Positions 15,001 to 20,165 of a stretch of DNA of 64,000 nt are shown one piece after another (position 1 is the stretch's first letter; the number at the start of each line of letters is the position of its first letter). A model generated the notes under the pieces. That model saw nothing but the letters and a program-made list of their open reading frames with translations, ran no database searches and had not been told where the DNA came from. Source of the stretch: Elusimicrobia bacterium RIFOXYA2_FULL_47_53. GTDB lineage: Bacteria; Elusimicrobiota; Endomicrobiia; Endomicrobiales; XYA2-FULL-47-53. Location: positions 124,001-188,000 of the forward strand of contig MGVE01000006.1 of the NCBI GenBank assembly GCA_001800315.1. Direction: 5' to 3'. Position numbers and translations under genes: made by a program.

Positions 15001-18000
15001 CTGCGGGCCGCCCTGCCAGGTTCCGCCGCCGCCTTCAAGGTTTCCTGCCGGGGGAGGGTTACTGCCGGGGGAGGCGTAATCCCTGGCGCGCGTCCTGAAA
15101 ATGAAGGTTCCGCCGCCGGACCAGTTGCCCTGGCCTGTATCAAAATCAATCCCGGAAAGATTAAAGTACCATTCCGGGGAAGACCAGGTGCTGTTGTTCC
15201 AGACAGGAGCCGCCGGGCTTAAAGTCCAGGCCGAGCCCGCGGCGTCCCAATACCAGTTGGTGCCCTGCTTGTTGATATAAACCTGGACCGCGGCGATATC
15301 ACCGGGCGCTAAATCCGTGGCCGTGCCGCTTATCTGGGTAAGCGACGCGTAAAATTCGCCAGCGGCGGCGCCGTTTACTGAAGAAATAGTTGAGGTCGGC
15401 CACGATACATCATAATAAAAAGTTTTATCCTGGGTTCCGGGCGCCTCAAGGTTATTGACATTGTCTTTCCCCCTTGCGGTCAGGTAATAAAGCGTATTCT
15501 CGGCCCAGGCAAGAGATGAGGGTTTTACATACTCAAACTCAACGCTTCCTCCGGAACCTATTATCGTGCATGGGTTCCAGGTGGAAACATTCATCTGCCA
15601 GACGCCTTGCCACTGGTTATAATAGTACCAGTCGGAACCTGACTGGTATTTTATCTCCAGCTCTACCGCGCTCAGGCTTGACGCCGCGTCAACCGCGGTG
15701 CCGGTGATAGTCGGCAGGGAATTGCAGTAGGTCTGATTTGGAAATGTAACCGCGGCGTTCGGAGGAGTCAAGTCCACTCTGAATGTGTTTGAGGAAAGGC
15801 CGTCGGTAAAATCCGTCTGGTAACTGCCGGCGTAATCCTTTGCTCTTATCGCCATTATTATGGTATCGCCGTCTTCTCCGGCGCCGAAGGTAGGGGCGTT
15901 TTCCACAGTCCAAGAACTGGACCACAGACTGGCATTGGGCCATTCAACAGAATCGCCGTCTCCCACGAACCAGCCGGTACCGTCCCAGTATTTATTATCG
16001 GTCTTGTCAAAAAGCCTGTACTCTATTAAAGACACTCCGGAATGCTCATCGTAATAGCCGCCAAAACCGCCCAAAGACGAACCAACGCGCCCGTTGCTGC
16101 CCGAGGAACCGGTCGGATTGGTAATAGTAGCGGTCGGCACGACTATATCCCAGTAAAAAGTTACACCCACCAAAAGCGTTTCTCTGTTGGCCGAAGGAGC
16201 TGCTTTATCGGTCATCCTTGCCGTTACGGTAAACGATGATCCGCTGACCGCGCCCCATATTGCGCCAAGGCCGGTTTTGTTCCAGGTGGTATTGTCGGCG
16301 TTTACAGGTACGGGATCGGCAGTAGGCCAGGAGGGCTCGGTTGGCTGCCAGCCGGAACCGTTAAAGTATATATCCGCGCCAAGCGCCGGGTTAAGTCTTG
16401 TAACCAAATAGTCAATATAATCTATCTGCCCCCTGTCCGAGCCTAAGTTGTCGTTTGCTGTTCCTGATATGGTAGCCAGAGAGTTATACCACAATCTTCC
16501 CTGGGGATCCTTGCGGGTACTGTCGGCCGGATTTGGCAGTGTGACCCGCGACGCCATATCGGCGCTTGAGTTGTCATAAATATAACTCAGCGATGTCTGC
16601 GGCTGAAAATTCTCGGCCATATCCCTGGCTTTAAAATATATCGTGTACTGCGTGTCGTGTTCCCAGTTGGCAAAGGAATAGTACCAGTTAACGGTTTCGT
16701 CCGCGACGGAAGAGGCGATAGGAGTTGAAAACCAGACTATCGTTGTTGAATTGTAATTTGAACCGTCCCAATATTTTCCAGCCTGAATATTCCTGATAGC
16801 AATTGAACCGCCCGACAAGTAATATGTATCCCTGGCCGTGCCCTGTATCTGGGTTAAGCTTGATCTCCACGCCCCGGACGCAGGCAGAGTTATAGCTGCC
16901 GTAGGAGCCGTCTGGTCTATTGTAAGATAGAAAGATCTGTCGTTTGTGGTTGAGCCGGTTCCGCCGGCTGACCAGTTTGTTTCCACAAAAGGATTTGATC
17001 CAGCGGAAGTATTTTCGGAAAGGTTGGAACTGCCTCCGAAATTCGCGTTATAATCGTAGTTAGTCAGATTTGAATATACGGATGACCAGTTGTAAGACCC
17101 TCCGTTGCTGGTAAAGGGGTGCTCAAGGTAGAGGCGGTATTTGGTTCCGGCATTCAAAAGCATCGCAGGAAATGACACCGTTTTCCAGACAAGAGCAGTA
17201 TCTAACCCTCCGGCATTTACAAAAGTTCCGCTTGACAACAGCGCCTGCCCGGCGCCTCCCGGGTCTTTGACAATTACATACATCAAACTACCATTAGGAA
17301 TTGTGGCCGAGGTGTTCACCCTCGCAGAGATAGCAGTAACATACATGTCTTTGTCAGGAGTAAAGGTCTGGCCCAGCCGCACGGTGCTGGCAAAGGCCTG
17401 ATTCTGAAAGTGCGTGTAGGCCTGGCCGTGAGTGCCGCCCAGGCTGTCAACGATTACGAAAGGCGGCGCGATGTTATTTACGGCCGCCCAGTTATCGCCG
17501 CCGTCAGTGGTTATTAAGGCATCCAAAGCCGAATCGCTCACGCATGTGCTGCCGCCTGAAACCGACCAGTACCTGTTGTTGGCGTCCCACGGAGAAGGGC
17601 CGCCGAAGGAATACTCCGTTCCGGAAACTACGCCTCCCAGAGGAGTGGTAAAAAGAATACTGTAAGACTGACCGGCGCTAAGGCTTGCGGTTCCTGAACT
17701 CATTGAAATACTGATCCAGGTGCCGTCAGTTATATTATCCGAAAAATTTCCGTATGCCAGGGTATCCGTCTGGCCCAGCGAACCATCCGTAAACGCGGTA
17801 AATGCCGGGGTAAGTCCTCCTCCGGTTATGTAAACCCGGAAATTTGATACCGCTGAGCTTTCCTCGTCCGCCACATAAAGCTTGACGGTTGAAATGGTCA
17901 TATCTCTGGGAGCCGTAAACCTGAACCCAACGAAATCCCTTTGGGACGAAACAACTCCGCGGCTGGCGGCGCCGAAGAAATTCTGGCCGGTGGTGTCTGC

Positions 18001-18189
18001 CGCGCTGGCTGTAAAATATAGTTTAAGGCCGTAGTCGGAATCGGCGGCGTACAACACGCGCGAGGAGGCATAAAATGATATGCCAAAAATAATCAGTGAC
18101 AGCGATACCCTGAAGACCGCTTTAAAACCGGCGGTATTTAGGTTCGTTGCGCGATTCCACCATGATTTTAACCAACTTGTAGGTTTCAT
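1..18189 (-). CDS. Giant secreted Ig-like repeat protein (C-terminus beyond window)
   Basis: One frame stays open from an ATG at 18189 to the left edge, over 6063 codons, with no stop codon. An in-frame TGA lies at 18202-18204, so the start is fixed within five codons (a TTG at 18201 is the only alternative); no good ribosome binding site is visible. Residues 1-50 form a long signal peptide (charged head, hydrophobic SLSLIIFGISFYASS, then VLYAAD). About 370 residues of beta-rich sequence follow, including a stretch LGQTFTPDKDMYVTAISARV that looks like a jelly-roll domain. The rest is about 46 modules averaging 374 bases (about 125 residues). Each carries a TISGTA/TITGTA strand, a Y-W-x-G-x-x-W stretch, a W-x-x-G-x-x-Y-x-V-x-x-R-A-x-D core and an F-x-Y-D hinge before a Pro. 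This matches bacterial Ig-like surface modules; adhesion or envelope coating is inferred. It lies 79 bases after the HEAT gene, probably in one operon. No anchor or enzyme domain is visible in the part present. Confidence 0.9.
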   Translation of the reverse strand, partial: MKPTSWLKSWWNRATNLNTAGFKAVFRVSLSLIIFGISFYASSRVLYAADSDYGLKLYFTASAADTTGQNFFGAASRGVVSSQRDFVGFRFTAPRDMTISTVKLYVADEESSAVSNFRVYITGGGLTPAFTAFTDGSLGQTDTLAYGNFSDNITDGTWISISMSSGTASLSAGQSYSILFTTPLGGVVSGTEYSFGGPSPWDANNRYWSVSGGSTCVSDSALDALITTDGGDNWAAVNNIAPPFVIVDSLGGTHGQAYTHFQNQAFASTVRLGQTFTPDKDMYVTAISARVNTSATIPNGSLMYVIVKDPGGAGQALLSSGTFVNAGGLDTALVWKTVSFPAMLLNAGTKYRLYLEHPFTSNGGSYNWSSVYSNLTNYDYNANFGGSSNLSENTSAGSNPFVETNWSAGGTGSTTNDRSFYLTIDQTAPTAAITLPASGAWRSSLTQIQGTARDTYYLSGGSIAIRNIQAGKYWDGSNYNSTTIVWFSTPIASSVADETVNWYYSFANWEHDTQYTIYFKARDMAENFQPQTSLSYIYDNSSADMASRVTLPNPADSTRKDPQGRLWYNSLATISGTANDNLGSDRGQIDYIDYLVTRLNPALGADIYFNGSGWQPTEPSWPTADPVPVNADNTTWNKTGLGAIWGAVSGSSFTVTARMTDKAAPSANRETLLVGVTFYWDIVVPTATITNPTGSSGSNGRVGSSLGGFGGYYDEHSGVSLIEYRLFDKTDNKYWDGTGWFVGDGDSVEWPNASLWSSSWTVENAPTFGAGEDGDTIIMAIRAKDYAGSYQTDFTDGLSSNTFRVDLTPPNAAVTFPNQTYCNSLPTITGTAVDAASSLSAVELEIKYQSGSDWYYYNQWQGVWQMNVSTWNPCTIIGSGGSVEFEYVKPSSLAWAENTLYYLTARGKDNVNNLEAPGTQDKTFYYDVSWPTSTISSVNGAAAGEFYASLTQISGTATDLAPGDIAAVQVYINKQGTNWYWDAAGSAWTLSPAAPVWNNSTWSSPEWYFNLSGIDFDTGQGNWSGGGTFIFRTRARDYASPGSNPPPAGNLEGGGGTWQGGPQVSLVYDTEKPESITTNIALQGSEDYKKALSTISGTTSDNQKIDYIKVYIYDVTNSKTWNGGTGIGWDPGDQYSDSAYWRTSNFVGSSSGVWTYPAGSDTIPTWSAGAKYRVISKAWDKASNTQVVLSTHEFTCDTWQGPSPEFPDSLISTPADDTHVTAVFSNILGTASDDTPNGKLKLGNGVELKLIRFNSDATTSYWSGGGWQTNEAWFVASANDGTFDNSPSPEGWTANAPGPAFWTVNSSYTVISRAVDRAANYELILTSASFVYDTSVPNSSMTYPVNGGYISQAGKVQGTAFDASPGKISSVSYVKVRIKDLAYSTSYYVSPNWVTTTAEAAWNDVSSLSANGTWWILNDTPWQSGHTYEVNLKARDKAGNWQVVYDTATNVKADFDAPAVSINLPTENAGDPPSPSFSNLPTISGTCSDAYPGQIGNIYLQLRGVTDSKVAGGGELVVTHTYDAVTKAWRPVGEGSFWIPVSSITILAGSTWYFDNSDQAGKCNEIWAAGGNLKCFDIVVYAADAAGNQTSVPDLTTDGVDFQYAVPPPATTITKPSFEDPIKHTNAAYWATKQFNGTANAYTISSEVAIRRLSDGYNWYGSSFSTPGGGSPVYLSASLGAGSWSYDVSANWAGQFDLNNTSFSITSRGYGGAGYEASPTENKWLYDTTLPETLIVEPRANNPSFRWLTTITGTAADLNSNGVVNEAKVSIHRLADNYYWDIVQSGWVPGAAVPAEVNFNTSTITGGNWKITISSAIWDDGKNYRVWSKVTDKAGNTQGSFTDNVNKNDFLFDVSTPTAQVATISNDSIYSTLSNITGTASDPAGAGGTAGKLDKVELQIFWNGAYWNPISNSWTGTVVWATAAVAVPNVTASSWTFTNLPSAAQWTHGDQYTVLSRAKDSALTAGNTQQIFTVTESSFNFKWDNLPPETSITSPSEGAKIFPTGANWQISGQVTDSPANTALGNIDIQLSYLDGGNTMYWDGSSAWFQNDPSKVFTPTVYTNPGWYYNMPVNKLVSDRAYVIKIKASDNASPANPGSFPAAAGSSYVGVVIDTTPPVSQISYPKTGNYYRPAVLTTLSGTANADLSGAKKVEVEIRHFNGSSWDILRSFRAANKTSGTDYGTINWSTGTAGITWVSGEQYAVESKAYDWAGSTQVAVSSVTFTVDEQGPNLAMAQPSTDNSYWNTLLTISGTASDDISASISSVTVAVYNIDTLRYWDPSSGEFDSAGVIYTTAALSLPDWTFTGFGAKLKDNNRYYVYAKAYDAPDNNTSLTSGVVYFDTTTPTAQFKSPGPASGNYYQNISQITGTAIEAGANSSKVDTVRVWIINPTGPEYWEEGVGWSGVEKSTYAIVSPSGLSVPFNWNASNVTWSEGVSYRVEVKSKDRALKSDDGTYTGNWQVTASSVGFTIDRTTPTYTVSFPGNNNKYNAIANIRGSFSETVSGKAYMQIVIKGDFGGKVYWDEPTLSWKTQTELEGLTRWPPWTDVSVYQDSWSYTTSVDYATTNNSRWHKAWIRVGDNAGNYKSPSAADIENNVSPDVSFMFDSERPVSYISTFYDGRAINSQVATTTGTTTDVNAGSGVTDIKIRVRRDDGQYWQEPGWGSAIWLPKTSLSVPDWVWTTANPEILWEDNHKYYFNTMAFDAATNSELAFTTTTVTYDTTLPTSGVSFPPIAGSAYAGAITTISGTAADQNTYASMIAQVEVGVKRTSDNMWWGGWASPSWSSSSNPIFSSAAVYATFVSSVDWRYNSNPSMWDDTTTYWVISKGLDRASNYETGWATATFVCDTTPPDSAVTLPAAAGTYDSLPLITGTASDSPGEIKNVKIMLYCSDSGAPSAALKYWTSGGWSATPTWLDASYSAGTWNYDTAAVAWDAKESPGYQYKVWAIAQDKANNYELAATTVTFNYAAPLPHSWVTFPSYNAYYMALTAMTVQGTADQYTKIAQGGVTVRVSSGPAYGTYWNESTKTWGGSYWNTAALVEGNPGTWSIDISSDAWVDGGQYLIQTKGYGPAGFESEIEDIYFYVDRTNPAAGISAPAEASHNKTVVSIAGTATDTSPGVVDKVEVQIRKFINPTNYYYNGYGWQTGLTWSTATANDGNFNSSNEPWAYVVSVSTECWKDEITHYIKVRATDESITGGNVYTSGEKTIVIDRTAPSSSLALPSAALHRSLPVVSGTATDTAPGQHSEIQMWIKNEDAAPSRYWDGGTWSITDQWVSSSLDAKFTTYFAVYPGTWSYTGVNWESGYKYTVKTLAIDKATNQETPGAGLTFIYDNEPPVSLADAFSGPKNTLSIIQGTADDLTAKTWASGVSTVTAINDGVNIALRSQSTGKFYTGGGVWNDDTHKWYSTIYSSTTEIWQADPVGLGVFQTYNNPPDGVYEIIPRSRDNAGNYEAAYSTRTLTWDMTAPSSLTTYPSSATFISSLSQITGTASENVAGMDRVRVSVIRASDSNYWTASSWTATAANYLSVSMSAEVGISTWTLNTSPSLTDGDTYYIRSTAVDRAANSQNPYTEIKCIGDKAGPVISIREPYDSSPSDPATPRFSALATISGTAYDPGTINKAYYRVKNVRLGKYWDDAGYLITNFSITETNKETAWFVLQTTVAPSFSVWYATFTFLTDEQYLVEVKAKDNLNNYSVSYDTLSFTYDKDFPQSGVSYPANNSTARTIASGISGTAQDTPLSGGHYVGTVPTVRVAIKRLSDGYWWDEASTAFTAVYPAPPVGYTEVIPSLGIWTYGVIGDGNLTSGTSYYVSTRAQDDSSPANTESWYDVRGATFTFDNTAPVVTITRPAAGTNYYKSIPTISGNVTDATSPVDTVETAIQRASDNAWWEDTNGDGAGAWQTVNPSTPIPCRYTAPVSTYVPGSSFSPVHGTTYRVYMRAWDVPGTTSTWAGARTFIYDSDKPTTTIAVPSLNAYYNRGTLVTLSGTAADSLSGVANVRFALQEVVSGKYWNNVDSFSATANYYYDYTGNSGNSWSWTAPIDYIQDGYQYVAYMKAYDTAGNIEDDKTGVQFRFDISSPTAQVTLPVSNSHHKTLATLSGTAYDAGLLSKVEIAVKEYDTGMWYNLSASTFSTASGPAWFDALTSGGWSVWYTTDVVLQTDYRYELRARAKDGALNTQTENITPVVFVYDVTKPTSTVLYPVNNAGYKTLPAISGLYGDKAPGQQNQAEIKIQNLVDGSYAQTGGGWGAEVWISSVNLASNFFLYASSWSYTPNVTFDSGKKYVLTSRSRDLAGNTQDSFTFGQSSVSFTFDSAAPESAVTYPTSLYQKSLTMISGTVVDKPTGAATPYSIGIDSSTNTDAVKLVIKNQTDGTYWTGGSWGSETELDAVAEELDFSPWRYNISGWLSDKEYRIYSWAKDDITNTESSTTLKYTIIYDTTPPLSAITYPAEAQRFSSIPTISGSVNASLSGANSFSVKLSSWNGSWSLVTDWTASNVNLYQTSWTYTGLSGLVSGTTYQLVGRAYDNAQNYDTALSTVTFIIDTTPPNTTVTVPANGGYYGPQNTLDSINGTSSDAFGISFVQAAIKRSGDNYYWDNISSWINRSSWNAVSGGASWSYSSPAWQDGYVYSVYARATDLAGNLANWTTASFTYDSNLPLMTLQKPGVSFYSSLPTVSGSVSDPQGSVATARSGLKRVDVAIQYDPDLNGNWWNPSTFNFDINDPDLAWFDVSGDLAGVNGPVAWNIPDASTPTWANNQKYKVKARVVDRSLNLSTMSVVEQTFIYDTDAPLVGITEPTLSSYKSLPTISGTADDANGLGTISNVLIRIKNYTLTQYWDNSLGAFGINETEKETAWFPPKNDSGDWAVWVQTFTWSSGNKYIIESRSRDSALTYSANYASATFRYDSEDPISYVNDPANATYIRSLSNITGTANDVPAVVAGDGYGGSALGQVQVAIRDNSDQDGSPWWGGASFNQPTPQSFTYGGSLTPEPITWSYAGLTGTNLESGASYYITARSRDNAFNQEQFQLHGSTFIYDSTEPDSFIGLPSAGQYTALTSITGTAADPAGAKPLYSGVGAVQLTVFDIKGNRFLKADDSWDTLDSGTTIYLTANNTTSWDYDVSGVQWSEGNKYRVHSIAKDSALPSPGNTESTPYERYFVFDSSAPGTRIASPVEGGKYSQLTVLTGTAQDYPVQAAGLYNAGLSKVEIKVVDFSNSYTWTGSSWSSNVHWSSKTVTGNTVSNWQFLTGNPANFTIPTWTSGRTYNVLVRAYDALNNFQAVLSSVTFTYDDTAPSSLVDIPVEGTGYSTTNPLETISGTAYDAAAGIQRVELSIRLDNVPLDPVNAGAEDTWWSQAGSSWAAGAEVTYTYTATIYNTVGQTKYWYYNGISSNSYLSGRTYRLKTVAYDNVSYPSANYEAPASTRNFSVDNLPPASGITTPQDGLFYITLPTISGTAQDDSVTSSGVKETELQIYNATFGYWNGSGWQAAPSTWVVTNSLAASNTSWNYVSVPNWTSGKTYSFRSRARDFANNTEDGPAKPWITISIDTAAPTVYIVAPTHNGAYSSLATITGTSTDDLSGVKDPGINVIIKELPSGDSWNGGGFVSGENWRAVTGTETWKVTEAVTYTSGRKYIVYAKGEDIAGNITNTYSVNVNSNTFVFDDEAPQSALVIPAAGTPTYNSLATITGTSVDATALPGGFYSDVKEERIKISYLLTGDTYYWTGGGGYSQYWSSYSYPANGVLATGTTEWSYTHSEFVSHSAWTTGRTYKVESWATDNADKTENPAIIRYFKFDRQNPDATVNYPLTGKAYKNLAMITGTASDTHSAVTTAEISLRDLTRGTTYFNGSGWVYSASELWFSTGVVAGNWSYNSGAVSWDDAHSYSVKARAIDAAGNTGSASATVSFKNDSTEPASVLSYPDEGEIYKNIPVISGTAYDYNGAAGAGMESVEVSIYRVSYSDYWKEGTKTWETDTALRWNSAVYPDGIAPNWKIDISTDAWQNGEQYLIKSRSKDKVVNVSQYEGAGEGNAGVNITIDLLPAQVAVTLPQNSVYYQSLPTISGTSQDQGPA

Positions 18190-18268
18190 TTTATTTTTCA
18201 ATCAATTCTTTAAATCACACTAATCCCTGGGCCGCCGAATTCCGTAATCACCTTATTAAGCAGGGATA

Positions 18269-18919
18269 TCATTTCTTCTTTTTATTTAAAATGTCCCTGA
18301 CGGCCTTTCCCATCAAAGCGTCTTTCTCGTATTTCTTTAGCTCCGCCTTTGCCTCTTCCGTACCCATGCCGCCCAGGGCATTTACCGCCGCTTCCTGAAT
18401 GTTCCTCTTATTTCCCTTCCCAATTTGTTTGCCCAAAGCATTAACTGCTGTCTTATTCTTTTGGTTTTTCAGCGTATTTATAGCGCTCAATTTGACGCTC
18501 TCGTCAGCCTCATTCTCCAGAACCTTGCCGATGGCCGGGGAAACGCTTTCATCGTAACCAAAATATCCGAGTTCCACAATGGCTGACTGCCTTACATACG
18601 GACTTGGATCGTTTAGCATTGAAGTTATGGCCTGAACCGCCGTACTTGAACCATAAACAGAGAGCGCCTCAATGTATTTGATTTTTATGCGATTTTCCTT
18701 TTCGCTTTTTAACTTATTTATCAATGCGTTTAAAGCATCGTTTTCCTTTGAAACCGCAAGCTTGCCAATGGCGGTAATTTTAACATCTTTATTTGTATTA
18801 TCAAGGTCTTTTATGTTTTTTGCAGTTTCCGGGCTGGCCGCATGCAATACAACATCAAAACATATTGCAATTGCAATTATAAATACAAACAATAATGCTA
18901 TCCCGACCGGCCTTTTCAT
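18269..18919 (-). CDS. Secreted HEAT-repeat protein
   Basis: 216 residues. A signal peptide (MKRPVGIALLFVFIIAIAIC then FDVVLHAA) is followed by helical HEAT/PBS-lyase-type repeats of about 31 residues, for example DPSPYVRQSAIVELGYFG and DESVKLSAINTLKNQ, and a lysine-rich tail. Such repeats are binding scaffolds; no catalytic motif is visible. The ATG overlaps the stop of the upstream small gene (ATGA, 18916-18919), so the two are translationally coupled, and the giant Ig-like gene follows 79 bases downstream. The export signal suggests it works in the periplasm or at the surface together with that giant protein (inference). The gene is visibly richer in A and T than its neighbours, which may indicate a separate origin. 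Confidence 0.85.
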   Translation of the reverse strand: MKRPVGIALLFVFIIAIAICFDVVLHAASPETAKNIKDLDNTNKDVKITAIGKLAVSKENDALNALINKLKSEKENRIKIKYIEALSVYGSSTAVQAITSMLNDPSPYVRQSAIVELGYFGYDESVSPAIGKVLENEADESVKLSAINTLKNQKNKTAVNALGKQIGKGNKRNIQEAAVNALGGMGTEEAKAELKKYEKDALMGKAVRDILNKKKK

Positions 18920-19149
18920 TTGAGTGTCTCCGAAGCCTTAAATTTAGAGCTGCCAGGAAAATCGCCATAAGGTTTTGTAGCTACTATCTCAAGCTCTGCC
19001 GAAGGATCATGCAAATGGCACATAAGCTTGACCTGAAGATCTTCTAAAGCCAAGTGAAAACTGTCGCCTGTTCCCGAGAGGCTTTCTATGCCCGCGCAGG
19101 AAGCGAAATATTTATTTTTCTTTTTTTCCACCTGAATACGGTATTTCAT
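18916..19149 (-). CDS. Small HicB-like protein
   Basis: 77 residues from the ATG at 19149, which has GGGG nine bases upstream; a TTG two codons earlier is possible. The sequence MKYRIQVEKKKNKYFASC, followed by a G-D-S-F-x-x-A-L-E-D-L-Q stretch, matches the beta-strand, variable loop and helix layout of HicB-type antitoxin partial RNase-H folds (YxVxIExxxxGYxAxCPxLPGCxxxGDTxEEAL). No HicA toxin gene and no DNA-binding tail are seen, so an orphan HicB-fold protein is the safest reading. It overlaps the HEAT gene by four bases and is the first gene of a three-gene set ending in the giant Ig-like gene. Confidence 0.55.
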   Translation of the reverse strand: MKYRIQVEKKKNKYFASCAGIESLSGTGDSFHLALEDLQVKLMCHLHDPSAELEIVATKPYGDFPGSSKFKASETLK

Positions 19150-19173
19150 ACGCAATCCCCAGTAAAACCGTAC

Positions 19174-19198
19174 TTTTGCCGATTATATTCCGGCAAAA
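19174..19198 (-). promoter_or_regulatory. Inverted repeat spanning a -10 box (possible operator)
   Basis: TTTTGCCG (19174-19181) and CGGCAAAA (19191-19198) form a perfect 8-base inverted repeat with a 9-base spacer. On the minus strand the spacer holds TATAAT (19182-19187), about 33 bases before the HicB-like start. There is no convincing -35 box. A repressor site laid over a promoter would fit, and HicB-type proteins often regulate themselves, but this is inference. Confidence 0.4.
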
Positions 19199-19259
19199 CT
19201 GATTGTTTTTTGAATTTGACTCAAGTTAGTATTTTTGTCTTCGTTCGCTATTTGAACCT

Positions 19260-19336
19260 CCCAAATGCCAAGGAGTATCCCGGCGCCTTGTCGTCGGGAT
19301 CATTCTTGGCACCATTTAAGGTGCCCGGCATTTGGG
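19260..19336. repeat. Palindromic intergenic element
   Basis: The outer arms CCCAAATGCC (19260-19269) and GGCATTTGGG (19327-19336) are perfect complements. Inside are two smaller hairpins: TCCCGGCG/CGTCGGGA around 19278-19299 and GGCACC/GGTGCC at 19308-19325. The 77-base unit fills most of the gap between the HicB-like gene and the preceding minus-strand gene, and could act as a terminator or be a REP-like repeat. Confidence 0.5.
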
Positions 19337-19337
19337 C

Positions 19338-19844
19338 TTAACAGCGAAGAACTTGGAGAGAAGCGGATACTGTGGTAAGTGATAAGCGGTAAGTGGTAAG
19401 CGACAGCAGGGCAGCAGCAAGAACAAAGGCCATGAATCCGGCCATAGGCAGAATGTTTTTCTCCAACTGCCTGACCAAAGAAATTATGGCGCTGAACGAT
19501 TCTGATATTTTTCCGGCCGCTCCCGCGACAAGTGCGAGCGCCCCGGGATTTAACTTTTTTTGCAGCGCGCTCAAAGCCGCCGCAAAGGTATGGATATCGG
19601 ACTCCACCAGAAGCGTGTAGAGGCCGCTTGAAAATAAATTTATTAAATTTTCTTTTGCACGGCGGTCCTGAACGGTTTGATTATTTGAGTCTCTGAGGTC
19701 TAAATCATGGAAGGAAACGGCTGCCTGCGGAAGATATTTGCTAAGAGAAAAAGCACCCGGCTCTGAGGCCCGCAAACAGGCCGCGCCCAAAGCCATAATG
19801 CTCGTGACACAAAAGACGAAAATAAAAGACTTTGTTTTTCTCAT
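19338..19844 (-). CDS. Small membrane protein under riboswitch control
   Basis: 168 residues from the ATG at 19844. A longer frame starting at 19874 would read through the riboswitch, so the start MRKTKSFIFVF is preferred; GAAGG lies 8 bases before it. The first 27 residues are a signal peptide or membrane anchor, a helical soluble middle follows, and ILPMAGFMAFVLAAALLSL near the C-terminus is a clear membrane helix. The family is not recognised. The last codons are read from a CTTA-type dispersed repeat (19370-19415), so the C-terminal tail may have been replaced by repeat invasion. The strong promoter and cyclic di-GMP-I aptamer upstream are the best evidence that the gene is real and second-messenger controlled. 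Confidence 0.65.
   Translation of the reverse strand: MRKTKSFIFVFCVTSIMALGAACLRASEPGAFSLSKYLPQAAVSFHDLDLRDSNNQTVQDRRAKENLINLFSSGLYTLLVESDIHTFAAALSALQKKLNPGALALVAGAAGKISESFSAIISLVRQLEKNILPMAGFMAFVLAAALLSLTTYRLSLTTVSASLQVLRC
19370..19415. repeat. CTTA-type short-period degenerate repeat
   Basis: On the minus strand the sequence reads as back-to-back units CTTACCACTTACCGCTTATC, with a period near 7 to 10 bases. The same repeat type occurs near 24040, 47582-47620, 47695-47720 and 50685-50722. Here it forms the 3' end of a coding frame. Confidence 0.5.
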
Positions 19845-19856
19845 CTTAGGTACCTT

Positions 19857-19985
19857 CGGTAACCCGGCCGCCATGGCACAAGATTGAACGATCCTTGCGC
19901 TTTAGGCCCGTACCCGCCCTTTTGGCGAGCCCTCTTCTGCGAGGGGCTTTGCGTCCCCGGGTTTGCCCGGGTTTGCCGTTTTTCG
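19857..19985 (-). promoter_or_regulatory. Cyclic di-GMP-I (GEMM-I) riboswitch, copy 1
   Basis: Read on the minus strand, the RNA carries the hallmarks of the GEMM-I aptamer in order: GGCAAACC, a GC-rich P1b hairpin with a CAAA-type loop, GACGCAAAGCC, GGGCCTAAAG, a variable stem, and GGCCGGGTTACCG. These match the Vc2-type consensus. A promoter lies about 20 bases before it. The 3' end of the aptamer (GGTTACCGAAGG) contains the likely ribosome binding site GAAGG of the small membrane gene starting at 19844, and no U-tract terminator lies between, so control of translation initiation is the most likely mode (inference). Confidence 0.9.
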
Positions 19986-20005
19986 GGTATTATTTCTCCA
20001 ATAGA

Positions 20006-20034
20006 ACTATAGCAGAGGGGCCTGCTTATGTCAA
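20006..20034 (-). promoter_or_regulatory. Sigma-70-type promoter for riboswitch 1
   Basis: On the minus strand, TTGACA (20029-20034), a 17-base spacer and TATAGT (20006-20011). Transcription would begin near 19999, just ahead of the cyclic di-GMP aptamer. Confidence 0.75.
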
Positions 20035-20144
20035 GGCCTAATTACCCAATTTCAAGTTACAATAAAAAAATATTTTTGTCAAGCTTTCCATCGCAAAATA
20101 AAACGATTGAAATTTCATGGAGAATTCATACCCGAACCAGCCGC

Positions 20145-20162
20145 CGTTTCGGGCCCGAAACG
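20145..20162. repeat. 18-base perfect palindrome after the Nudix gene
   Basis: CGTTTCGGGCCCGAAACG is fully self-complementary and begins three bases past the Nudix stop codon. No T-run follows on either strand, so it is not a standard intrinsic terminator. It may stabilise the 3' end or bind a dimeric protein. Confidence 0.5.
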
Positions 20163-20165
20163 CGC

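Noticed and set aside
1-18189. Module repeats as an assembly artefact
   Set aside because: Modules differ clearly from one another in DNA and in length, and the frame is kept throughout, which a collapsed or duplicated assembly would not give.
19845-19874. Upstream start of the riboswitch-controlled small gene
   Set aside because: The extra ten codons are read from the conserved 3' part of the cyclic di-GMP aptamer.
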